Source of the DNA: Planctomycetota bacterium
Lineage (GTDB): Bacteria > Planctomycetota > Planctomycetia > Pirellulales > Thermoguttaceae
Direction: 5' to 3'
Length of the DNA: 7,666 nt
NCBI GenBank assembly: GCA_023397045.1
Contig: JAEWUR010000463.1
Coordinates: 1 to 7,666, forward strand
A program made the position numbers and the translations under genes. The notes under the pieces were generated by a model. That model worked only from the letters and a program-made list of their open reading frames with translations, was not told the origin of the DNA and did not search any database. The first letter of the stretch is position 1, and the number at the start of each line of letters is the position of its first letter. Below, piece after piece: positions 1 through 5,463 of this stretch.

Positions 1-189
1 CATCGCGATGACATGCCCGTCTGTTTCGGAGGCATCATAGACGACAATTTTGACCGCACATTTTCCGGCTGGATCGACGAGGTGGCAATTCTGACCCGAG
101 CGCTCTCGGCCGACGACGTCGCGGCAATGTACGAGGCCGGTAATCCGGCCGGACCGCGCTCCAAGGAGAATTTGGACAAGAATAAGTAG
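1..189 (+). CDS. LamG/jellyroll-like domain protein, C-terminal end only
   Basis: The reading frame is open from the first base and closes with TAG at 187-189, giving the last 62 residues of a longer protein. Residues 21-47 (FSGWIDEVAILTRALSADDV and the following AAMYEAG) match the closing strands of LamG-like / concanavalin A-like jellyroll domains: a small-residue-Gly-x-IDEV strand, then a short helix of the 'R-aLsaddv-aamYeaG' type. The last 15 residues are hydrophilic and rich in Lys, Asn and Glu, with no PEP-CTERM signal, so this looks like a soluble exported or periplasmic end. In planctomycetes such domains are often appended to FecR-like, sulfatase or other surface proteins and usually bind carbohydrate or act as structural modules. 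The upstream domains and the start lie outside the window, so the full function cannot be stated. Confidence 0.85.
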   Translation, partial: HRDDMPVCFGGIIDDNFDRTFSGWIDEVAILTRALSADDVAAMYEAGNPAGPRSKENLDKNK

Positions 190-191
190 TT

Positions 192-214
192 GGCCGGGCG
201 GACTTGCGGCCGCC
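192..214 (+). terminator. GC-rich inverted repeat just after the LamG gene, weak terminator candidate
   Basis: Directly after the stop codon two alternative short stems can form: GGCCG (192-196) with CGGCC (207-211), or GGCGG (197-201) with CCGCC (210-214). Neither is followed by a T run, so intrinsic termination is doubtful. Its position three bases after the stop is the main reason to list it. Confidence 0.25.
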
Positions 215-302
215 AGATCGCCCCGAAGAGAAAGGAAGGCAACGAGTTTCGCAAGTAGAGTGGACGAAGACGAAATGCGAAGGCTGAGAGCCCAGCGATA
301 GC

Positions 303-330
303 CGATCCCTTGGCTTCCGCCAAGGGATCG
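303..330 (+). terminator. Perfect 12-bp stem-loop (TTCC loop), probable transcription terminator or leader hairpin
   Basis: CGATCCCTTGGC (303-314) is the exact reverse complement of GCCAAGGGATCG (319-330), separated by the four-base loop TTCC. There are no mismatches, and a stem of this length is very unlikely by chance. It lies 113 bases after the LamG stop and 182 bases before the next start codon. The sequence that follows (cagtggcgttgttgcg) is not a T run, so if it terminates transcription it does so without a classical U-tract. A protein-binding palindrome or an mRNA-stabilising hairpin is also possible. Confidence 0.5.
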
Positions 331-499
331 CAGTGGCGTTGTTGCGAGTATTTATTGATAGTCAGCAAAGTGATGCAATATTGCCCCAACGATGTTCGCT
401 GCTAATCCGGCCTTCCGTTGGTCGGCCTCGTTGCATTACTAATCTGAGGGTCAATTTTTGTGTTGTGTTTTCGTTTTTCCGTTTTTCACAATGTTTTAC

Positions 500-504
500 G
501 GGAG
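500..504 (+). promoter_or_regulatory. Ribosome binding site GGGAG that fixes the start at 513
   Basis: GGGAG lies eight bases upstream of the ATG at 513, and the protein from this ATG begins directly with a textbook signal peptide. The same frame is open back to 333, so this site decides between a 293-residue and a 233-residue product and favours the short one. Confidence 0.6.
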
Positions 505-512
505 TGTCGACC

Positions 513-1214
513 ATGAGACAGTTTGTTTCAATTTTGACTGTTGTGTGTGTTCTTGGCGCCTCGTCGGCTTTGTTGGCTGACACGATCAACGTCGATTTCA
601 ATTCAAACGGAGGTTCGGCGGGAACCTATAGCGGTGTGGCAGCAGCACCTGATACGGGAACGTATTGGAACACTGTCACCTTGCCTTCGGGGCAACCCAT
701 CACCTCTGGCGCTTTGACGGCATCCGACGGCACGACGCTTACTTCAGTCACAGTGGCTTTTACCAACAGCGTTAACGGCTACGACAACGGCCCTTGTGCT
801 GATGGCACCCCAGCAAACGCGCTGTTAAGCGACTATGGGTATCCATGGGGCACGAATAGCCTTGATTTTTCACTTGACCATCTGACTCCTGGAGGGGTGT
901 ACAATTTGTACCTCTACAATCAGAGCGGAGGTGCTAACGTTGCGAATGCGACATTCACCATCGGGACGGTATCGAAGACCGTTGCAAATGCACCCTATAC
1001 CACCTTTGTGGAAGGCACGAACTACGCGTACTTCGCGGGCCTCGTCGCCGATGTGAACGGATCGATTGCCGGCACGGTTTCAGGCGATCCAGGTGCCAAC
1101 TATGTTGCTTTTAACGGCCTCCAGATCACAAGTGTGCCCGAGCCCGGTACGTGTGTCACGCTCGTGGTGTGCTGTTTCAGCCTGTTGGCTTACGCTTGGC
1201 GCAAGCGCAAGTAA
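513..1214 (+). CDS. PEP-CTERM sorting-domain protein of unknown function
   Basis: A 233-residue exported protein. Residues 1-22 form a signal peptide (MRQFVSILTVVCVLGASSALLA, likely cut before Asp23). The mature part starts with an INVDFNSNGG strand and is rich in Gly, Ser, Thr, Ala and Asn, as expected for an all-beta domain. A 'LTPGGVYNLYLYNQSGG' stretch near 124-140 recalls galactose-binding-like folds in PEP-CTERM proteins (inference). The C-terminus is a complete PEP-CTERM signal: VPEPGT at 208-213, a hydrophobic segment (about 214-227) with two adjacent cysteines, and the basic tail AWRKRK. In known systems this signal is processed by an exosortase during delivery to the outer surface or exopolysaccharide. 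The frame is open back to 333, but 513 was chosen for its Shine-Dalgarno sequence and signal peptide. The structured spacer downstream separates it from the next gene. It could be a glycan-binding or matrix protein; no catalytic motif is visible. Confidence 0.85.
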   Translation: MRQFVSILTVVCVLGASSALLADTINVDFNSNGGSAGTYSGVAAAPDTGTYWNTVTLPSGQPITSGALTASDGTTLTSVTVAFTNSVNGYDNGPCADGTPANALLSDYGYPWGTNSLDFSLDHLTPGGVYNLYLYNQSGGANVANATFTIGTVSKTVANAPYTTFVEGTNYAYFAGLVADVNGSIAGTVSGDPGANYVAFNGLQITSVPEPGTCVTLVVCCFSLLAYAWRKRK

Positions 1215-1386
1215 GTGCCATGAAAGAACTCCGGCCCCCGGCGGGGCGGGCCAAAGCCGCCCCACCGGGAGCATCTCCCTTCCTGAAATCCTGAAGAGAG
1301 GGGAGCCGGAGTTTTATACGCACATGCAATGTCTTGTCCGCACCTCAGGCGCGACTTGCCGCCTTAAGGAACTGAGAGAGTCTGCT
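1215..1386. other. Structured non-coding spacer between the unknown PEP-CTERM gene and the propeller gene
   Basis: This 172-base gap holds the nested hairpins at 1225-1315 and the GAGAGAG ribosome binding site at 1374-1380. The downstream frame is technically open back to 1066 and overlaps the previous gene. The extension lacks a signal peptide and any family-like sequence, so it is read as non-coding. No clear promoter elements were seen. Confidence 0.55.
1225..1315 (+). terminator. Nested GC-rich hairpins ending in TTTT, candidate terminator after the first PEP-CTERM gene
   Basis: An outer inverted repeat pairs AACTCCGGC (1227-1235) with GCCGGAGTT (1305-1313), extendable by a G-T wobble and an A-T pair to 1225/1315. 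Inside it, CCCGG (1237-1241), a one-base mismatch and GGGGCGG (1243-1249) pair across the loop GCCAAAG with CCGCCCC (1257-1263) and CCGGG (1265-1269), giving a 5+7-bp stem. The outer repeat's right arm runs into TTTTAT (1312-1317). The arrangement fits a terminator for the 513-1214 gene. It could also be a structured 5' leader for the gene starting at 1387. Confidence 0.45.
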
Positions 1387-2970
1387 ATGTGTTCTGTTCA
1401 GAGTCGTCAACCCTCTAAATTCGTGATTCCGCGTCAGTTTCTGACCGCGATGTGGGGGATCGTTGTCACCTGCATTTCCGCCACGGGGCCGGCGGACGGC
1501 GCGGATGCTGATTTCCACTACTTGGCTGCCGACCCTTCGCTCCGCGCAGGGATGCAGAACACCGATGTCGTCATGGGCACGGCCACATACTATGGCCAAG
1601 TGCTGGCGAACGACCAGCCTTGGGAGGCGCCCTACGTCATCCACGGCAGTTCCGTCGTCACCGACCCGGTCACGAAACAATTGCGGATGTATTACCAGTT
1701 ATACAATCCACAGGACCAGCGCGAGATATTCACGGCGATGGCCACCAGCAGCGACGGCATTCACTGGAACAAGCCTGCGCTGAACATCACCGGCACGATG
1801 TACACCAATGACCCATTGAACAACTTTGTCAAGTTCCCGCAACAATACATGGCCAATAGTTGTGTTTTTGTCGATCCCACCGCGCCGGCAGGCAGCCCTC
1901 GCTACCTCATGGGGGCACTGATCCAGGAAACCTGGACCCTCTACTCCTTGTCCTCGTCCGACGGCAAGACCTGGAACTATACGGGAGGCACTTTGGGAAA
2001 CAGTATTATTGACGATTGGCACTCATCGCTCGCCTTGGACACGTCGAATGTCACACTGTGGGACCCAATGACGCAAAAATACACCTTGTACGGCCGGTAT
2101 TGGTATGATGGTTGGCGCCGAGGCGTGTACTTGAAGCAATCGGATACGTGGGACGGGGCTTGGGCGGGCGAGCGCCAGTTCATACTAGATCCCCAAGACG
2201 TGGTCCCGCCGGGCGGCACCCCTTTCGATATCTATGCCCCGAGCATCCAGACCTACCACGGGCAATACGTCGGTCTGCCGGCGCTCTACTTCCATCCGGA
2301 CGGCACCAGCGGACCGGTTTACCCAACGTTCATGTATAGCCGCGACGGCAAACAGTTCTCATTCGACGACCCTTACCACTCGATCATCGACCTATCGGCC
2401 CACGACCAGAACGAGCAGACCTTCGGTCAAGCCTATCCCCAAGCCACAATGGTCGAGCGCGACGATCTGCTGTATATCTACTATCAGTACTTCTCAGGAA
2501 ACCACGACGGCACCGAAGAACAACAAAACAAGCTATGTCTGGCCACACTTCCGGTAGACCGGTTCGTGGGCATTCAGTCTTCCCCGGGAAGCGTGGGCGT
2601 GTGGACCACGTCGGCCATCACGTTGTCCGACGATCCTGGACACTTGGTCCTCAATGCACAAATCGACGGCTCGGTGCAGGTGGAAGTGCTCGATCCGGCG
2701 ACCGGGGAGCCGCTCGTCGGTTACGGGGCCGCCGATGCAATCCTTCTCTCCCCAGGCGACTTCCTCGACGCGACAGTCCAGTGGAACAGCATCGACAACC
2801 TGAACGGCTTGGCAGGTCAGACGGTCGCGTTGCGGTTCCTAATGGACGACGCCACAGTCTATGGCTTCCATTTTGCAACCGCGCCGGAACCGGGAGCGAT
2901 CGTATTGCTGGCCACGGGCTTGATCGGCCTGTTGGCTTTTGCTTGGCACAATAGAAAGGATATGTCATGA
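1387..2970 (+). CDS. GH32/GH43-like beta-propeller glycosidase-like protein with PEP-CTERM anchor
   Basis: A 527-residue exported protein. Residues 1-39 look like a long signal peptide (hydrophobic WGIVVTCISAT at 23-33). Residues about 45-395 resemble five-bladed propeller proteins of the GH32/GH43 type common in planctomycetes. Three short Asp-box-like turns, SSDGIHW (121-127), SSDGKTW (190-196) and SRDGKQF (318-324), mark repeated blades. Residues 405-497 resemble the beta-sandwich that follows the propeller in this family ('HLVLNAQIDGSVQVEVLD', 'LAGQTVALRFLMDDA'). The tail is a PEP-CTERM signal: APEPGA (499-504), a hydrophobic helix and AWHNRK. No canonical GH32 WMNDPNG motif is present, so glycosidase activity and substrate are inferred. 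ATG 1387 was preferred because GAGAGAG (1374-1380) lies six bases upstream; the in-frame ATGs at 1324 and 1450 have poorer spacing or no Shine-Dalgarno sequence. Its stop overlaps the next start (ATGA), indicating translational coupling. Confidence 0.8.
   Translation: MCSVQSRQPSKFVIPRQFLTAMWGIVVTCISATGPADGADADFHYLAADPSLRAGMQNTDVVMGTATYYGQVLANDQPWEAPYVIHGSSVVTDPVTKQLRMYYQLYNPQDQREIFTAMATSSDGIHWNKPALNITGTMYTNDPLNNFVKFPQQYMANSCVFVDPTAPAGSPRYLMGALIQETWTLYSLSSSDGKTWNYTGGTLGNSIIDDWHSSLALDTSNVTLWDPMTQKYTLYGRYWYDGWRRGVYLKQSDTWDGAWAGERQFILDPQDVVPPGGTPFDIYAPSIQTYHGQYVGLPALYFHPDGTSGPVYPTFMYSRDGKQFSFDDPYHSIIDLSAHDQNEQTFGQAYPQATMVERDDLLYIYYQYFSGNHDGTEEQQNKLCLATLPVDRFVGIQSSPGSVGVWTTSAITLSDDPGHLVLNAQIDGSVQVEVLDPATGEPLVGYGAADAILLSPGDFLDATVQWNSIDNLNGLAGQTVALRFLMDDATVYGFHFATAPEPGAIVLLATGLIGLLAFAWHNRKDMS
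2954..2970 (+). promoter_or_regulatory. Coupled stop/start: GAAAGGA ribosome binding site with ATGA overlap
   Basis: GAAAGGA (2954-2960) lies within the end of the propeller gene, six bases before the ATG at 2967. The TGA stop of the upstream gene (2968-2970) overlaps that ATG in the classic ATGA arrangement, so ribosomes finishing the first protein can restart on the esterase. Confidence 0.8.
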
Positions 2971-3803
2971 TAAGAGTTCGATATTGCGTACTGCTTCTTC
3001 TGGCAACGATCGGCTTGGCTCTGCCGCCGTCGCGGGCCGATGCCGTCGTGGTCACGCGTTTGAAAAACGGTGAAGACCTGAAAGTGGCCGCCATCGGCAC
3101 CAGCCTGACGAAGAGCGCGTCGGCAGTCTGGTTCGATACACAGTTACCCAACTGGCTCAATACGCTGGGACCGGGAAAGGTGACCATGCTCAACAACGGC
3201 ATTGCCGGATCGGCGTCGAGCTACGGGCCGGGCGCCACCGGCCAGCCTGCTTCGAGCAGCGGGCTTTATTACCAATTGCCCACGACACTGGCCCAGCACC
3301 CGGACGTGGTGTTCATCGAGTTCGGCATGAACGACGCCAACGTCGCCAACGACCTGGATGTCACGACTTCCAAATCCAACTTGAAAAGTATGATCGATCA
3401 GGTGTTGGCCAGCAGCCCGCGGACGGAGGTCGTTGTTCAGACGATGAACAATTGCCTGCCCGGGAGCGTTCACGATCAGGATCGGCCGCAACTGGCCGCC
3501 TACTACCAGGGCTATCGCGACGTGATCTCCACCTACTATGCAGGCAACTCCCGCGTGGTGTTGGTCGACAACTATCCGAGTTGGGTGAACCTGTATCAGA
3601 CGAACCCGACGCAGTGGAACAGCTATATTCCCGATGGGATTCATCCCTGGGCCAACGATGGGACAGCGGCCATCACGATCCCCAATATCCAGGCGGCATT
3701 GCTGGCGCAGGCGACCCCGGAACCGGGTGCGCTCACGTTGCTAGGCTGGGGGCTGGCGGCGGGACTGTTGACTTATGCCTGGCGAAGACACAAAGCAACG
3801 TGA
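2967..3803 (+). CDS. SGNH/GDSL-family hydrolase (esterase-like) with PEP-CTERM anchor
   Basis: A 278-residue exported hydrolase of the SGNH/GDSL superfamily, whose members cleave acyl esters, often acetyl groups on carbohydrates. Residues 1-24 are a signal peptide (hydrophobic CVLLLLATIGLAL). The signature blocks appear in order: block I AAIGTSLT with nucleophile Ser46 (GTSL in place of GDSL), block II NNGIAGS with oxyanion Gly81, block III EFGMNDAN with Gly120 and Asn122, and block V PDGIHP with Asp223 and His226. All catalytic positions are present, so the enzyme is probably active. The C-terminus carries TPEPGA (250-255), a hydrophobic helix and the basic tail AWRRHK, a full PEP-CTERM signal. 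The gene overlaps the propeller gene by four bases, so the two are probably made in fixed ratio and may act on the same esterified glycan (inference). The specific ester cannot be read from sequence. Confidence 0.92.
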   Translation: MIRVRYCVLLLLATIGLALPPSRADAVVVTRLKNGEDLKVAAIGTSLTKSASAVWFDTQLPNWLNTLGPGKVTMLNNGIAGSASSYGPGATGQPASSSGLYYQLPTTLAQHPDVVFIEFGMNDANVANDLDVTTSKSNLKSMIDQVLASSPRTEVVVQTMNNCLPGSVHDQDRPQLAAYYQGYRDVISTYYAGNSRVVLVDNYPSWVNLYQTNPTQWNSYIPDGIHPWANDGTAAITIPNIQAALLAQATPEPGALTLLGWGLAAGLLTYAWRRHKAT

Positions 3804-3816
3804 AGGTAAAACACGA

Positions 3817-3844
3817 TGGCAATCAACGCACATAGGTTATACTT
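3817..3844 (+). promoter_or_regulatory. Weak promoter candidate upstream of the DUF1559 gene
   Basis: TATACT (3839-3844) resembles a -10 box. TGGCAA (3817-3822) is a poor -35 match at a 16-base spacing. It lies in the 129-base gap before the DUF1559 gene and directly abuts the inverted repeat at 3843-3880. The match is weak and could be chance. Confidence 0.25.
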
Positions 3845-3880
3845 CAATGGGCGATCGAATCCGATGGATTACCCATTGAA
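3843..3880 (+). repeat. 9-bp inverted repeat with nested 4-bp hairpin before the DUF1559 gene
   Basis: TTCAATGGG (3843-3851) and CCCATTGAA (3872-3880) are exact reverse complements. Between them ATCG (3854-3857) and CGAT (3862-3865) form a small second stem around AATC. The repeat overlaps the end of a -10-like box and ends 52 bases before the chosen ATG. It could be an operator or a leader hairpin, and no T run follows to suggest termination. Confidence 0.5.
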
Positions 3881-3932
3881 TACCTTGGCATCCTCCGCCG
3901 CCGCGATTCAATTACCGACCTCAGGTGATGTT

Positions 3933-4868
3933 ATGAGACGTGGATTGCACAAAAGAGCGTTTACGCTTGTTGAGCTTTTGGTCGTGATTACGATCATCGG
4001 TATTTTGATCGCGCTGCTGTTGCCGGCGGTGCAGGCAGCGCGCGAGGCGGCCCGGCGCATGCAGTGCGGCAACAATCTGAAACAACTCGCCCTGGCGGCA
4101 CAGCTTTATGCAGAGGCCCGCAGCGCCCTTCCCCCCGCTACCGGCGTTTTCAATGCTTGGGGCGGGTGGCCGTGGACCGCGCTGATTCTACCTTATGTGG
4201 AAGCGGCAAATATCGCAGACCAAATCGATTACACCAAGGCATCCAATCAATACGTTCTCCCTAATTCCATGCTGGTCAAGACGATCCTCCCATTCTGCCA
4301 ATGTCCGAGTGCCCCACCATTGGCCTTGACTACTTGCTGTAGCGCCTTTGTCGCAGGCGACGGCGCAAAGCATATGGCACAAACAAACTATGGAGCCGTC
4401 ACCACGCACACGGGCGTTTACGCCGCGTCGACGTATGAAGGTTCGGGCTGCATGTTTGTCAACTCTAAAACCAGGCTGGCCGACATCACCGACGGTACGA
4501 GCCAAACGTTGTTGATCGGCGAACGGATCCCCTTTCCCGACACCGATCCCCGGAAGCCCTTGATGCCCGGCTGCTCCGGTGGGAATTGCGATTTCGGGGA
4601 CGCTTGGGCCGGCAATTCGGGCATTACCACTCGCTGGGGGATCAACAATCCTAGTGGGATGAATTGGGATGAATCCGGCGTGCAAAGCGCGCACGCGGGC
4701 GGGGCTCAGTTCGCTTTTGCCGATGGCCACGTGACGTACCTGAGCGAAACAATTCCCTCGGCTACGCTCTGGGCGCTGACGACGCGGGGACCGGGCGTCA
4801 CAGCAGATGATGAAGACCCTGCAAGCGAGCCCTACGGCGGGGAGGTAATCAATGGGACGGACTACTAG
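3933..4868 (+). CDS. DUF1559 protein with type IV pilin-like N-terminus (HX9DG motif)
   Basis: A 311-residue member of the DUF1559 family, which is massively expanded in planctomycetes and has no settled function. The N-terminus is a prepilin/pseudopilin signal: basic MRRGLHKRA, then [20 protein letters not shown] with Glu five residues after the presumed cleavage site. The residue before that site is Ala rather than the more usual Gly. A single hydrophobic helix (about 10-29) is followed by the family-typical [23 protein letters not shown]. Near the C-terminus His254 and the Asp264-Gly265 pair are spaced exactly as in the pre-pilin HX9DG motif (HAGG...FADG). Nine cysteines in the mature part suggest disulfides. 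ATG 3933 was chosen because it gives the usual short basic leader; the frame is open to 3816, which would add 39 unrelated residues. AGGTGA (3923-3928) is a modest ribosome binding site. The gene overlaps the lipoprotein gene by 17 bases. Confidence 0.92.
   Translation: MRRGLHKRAFTLVELLVVITIIGILIALLLPAVQAAREAARRMQCGNNLKQLALAAQLYAEARSALPPATGVFNAWGGWPWTALILPYVEAANIADQIDYTKASNQYVLPNSMLVKTILPFCQCPSAPPLALTTCCSAFVAGDGAKHMAQTNYGAVTTHTGVYAASTYEGSGCMFVNSKTRLADITDGTSQTLLIGERIPFPDTDPRKPLMPGCSGGNCDFGDAWAGNSGITTRWGINNPSGMNWDESGVQSAHAGGAQFAFADGHVTYLSETIPSATLWALTTRGPGVTADDEDPASEPYGGEVINGTDY
4839..4845 (+). promoter_or_regulatory. Strong ribosome binding site GGGGAGG for the lipoprotein gene
   Basis: GGGGAGG lies six bases before the ATG at 4852 and sits inside the last codons of the DUF1559 gene. 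It is the best ribosome binding site in the window and supports a start that overlaps the upstream gene by 17 bases. Confidence 0.75.
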
Positions 4869-5289
4869 AATCATTGTCGGCGCGTCAGCGTTGGCGTGCA
4901 TGGTCGTCTTGGCCGGCTGTGGAAGAGGACCGTCTGCCAAAGTAGTGCGGGGCAGCGTTGCCTGTGGCGGCGAAAGCGTCCCGTGTGGAAAAGTCTCCTT
5001 TGTGCCCGTCGAGGGCGATTCTCCGTGGATCTGTAGCGTGCCGATCGTGGAGGGTCAATACCGCATCGACGCACGCGGCGGCGTGCCGCTGGGCAAGTAT
5101 CGCATTCAGGTCGACGCACGCAAGAAAACCGGCCGCAAAGTGGAAAAGTTTAACGGCGTCGAGATGGCAATGATGGACGAGGAGGTCCGCATGGGACCGG
5201 AAGGTTACTCGAATCAACACTCACCGCTTGTCGTGGACGTTCTTGCCAATTCCGATGGGCGGTTCGACATTGATATCCCGCTCAAATAG
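4852..5289 (+). CDS. Small lipoprotein with carboxypeptidase-regulatory/transthyretin-like fold
   Basis: A 145-residue predicted lipoprotein. Residues 1-22 are a signal peptide ending in the lipobox LAGC, with Cys23 the expected lipidated residue. The mature part begins '[22 protein letters not shown]' in pattern (residues about 31-52), followed by '[20 protein letters not shown]'. This is the strand order of the carboxypeptidase regulatory-like / transthyretin-like domains in short planctomycete lipoproteins, where 'G.V...G.pv..g.V.FvP' and 'G.Y.i....vp.GkY.v.V' recur. Such proteins very often follow DUF1559 genes. Here the overlap with the DUF1559 gene and a strong ribosome binding site imply co-translation. 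It is probably anchored to a membrane on the periplasmic side. No enzyme residues are expected, and a structural or partner role for the DUF1559 protein is inference. Confidence 0.85.
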   Translation: MGRTTRIIVGASALACMVVLAGCGRGPSAKVVRGSVACGGESVPCGKVSFVPVEGDSPWICSVPIVEGQYRIDARGGVPLGKYRIQVDARKKTGRKVEKFNGVEMAMMDEEVRMGPEGYSNQHSPLVVDVLANSDGRFDIDIPLK

Positions 5290-5290
5290 A

Positions 5291-5349
5291 TCACGCTACC
5301 GATCATGCGCAGCCCCGCCCGCCAACCCAGGGATGGTAAATCAGCGTGA
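5291..5349 (+). repeat. 7-bp inverted repeat in the spacer after the lipoprotein gene
   Basis: TCACGCT (5291-5297) pairs exactly with AGCGTGA (5343-5349), enclosing 45 bases, and is followed by CGTTTTGC. The left arm starts two bases after the lipoprotein stop codon. A terminator is possible, but the long loop and short T run make this weak. Confidence 0.25.
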
Positions 5350-5395
5350 CGTTTTGCAACCCTCCTTGATATCCGAAAGCATCCACACAATGAAA

Positions 5396-5426
5396 TGACT
5401 GTGCCAGCCCAAACCTTCCGCATAAT
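5396..5426 (+). promoter_or_regulatory. Possible promoter for the second propeller gene
   Basis: CATAAT (5421-5426) matches a -10 box at five of six positions. TGACTG (5396-5401) is a poor -35 at a 19-base spacing. Transcription would begin near 5433, leaving a leader of about 31 bases before the ATG at 5464. The 174-base gap after the lipoprotein gene makes an independent promoter plausible, but the -35 match is weak. Confidence 0.28.
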
Positions 5427-5463
5427 GTGACACCATTGTTTCTCAAAAACTCTCAGGAGACCT

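Larger units (their letters stand above)
190..512. other. 323-base non-coding region between the LamG gene and the first PEP-CTERM gene
   Basis: No supportable gene is seen on either strand. The stretch holds the GC-rich repeat at 192-214, a small TTCGCA/TGCGAA inverted repeat (248-253 and 276-281), the perfect hairpin at 303-330, and a T-rich segment with T runs at 455-459, 468-471, 474-478 and 482-486 just before the next gene. An open frame continues upstream of 513 to 333, but that part encodes no recognisable sequence and precedes a clear signal peptide. It is therefore treated as untranslated leader. A promoter for the 513 gene should lie here, but no convincing -35/-10 pair was found. 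Confidence 0.6.

Noticed and set aside
333..512. N-terminal extension of the first PEP-CTERM protein by 60 residues
   Set aside because: The extension has no recognisable features and would bury the signal peptide that begins at 513, where a well-spaced GGGAG ribosome binding site lies.
1066..1386. Extension of the propeller protein upstream by 107 residues, overlapping the previous gene
   Set aside because: It would overlap a clear PEP-CTERM gene by about 150 bases in another frame, runs through a hairpin-rich spacer, and has no family-like sequence. The start at 1387 has a ribosome binding site and signal peptide.
2651..3202. 183-residue open frame on the minus strand
   Set aside because: It lies antisense to the propeller and SGNH genes, is rich in Arg, Pro and Ser as expected from GC-rich shadow frames, and has no signal peptide or motif.
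3816..3932. Longer DUF1559 start adding 39 residues
   Set aside because: Prepilin-like leaders are short and basic, and MRRGLHKRA from 3933 fits. The longer form would also cover the inverted repeat and -10-like box.
4188..4940. 250-residue open frame on the minus strand
   Set aside because: It is fully antisense to the DUF1559 gene, whose family motifs are unmistakable, and the translated product shows no domain.
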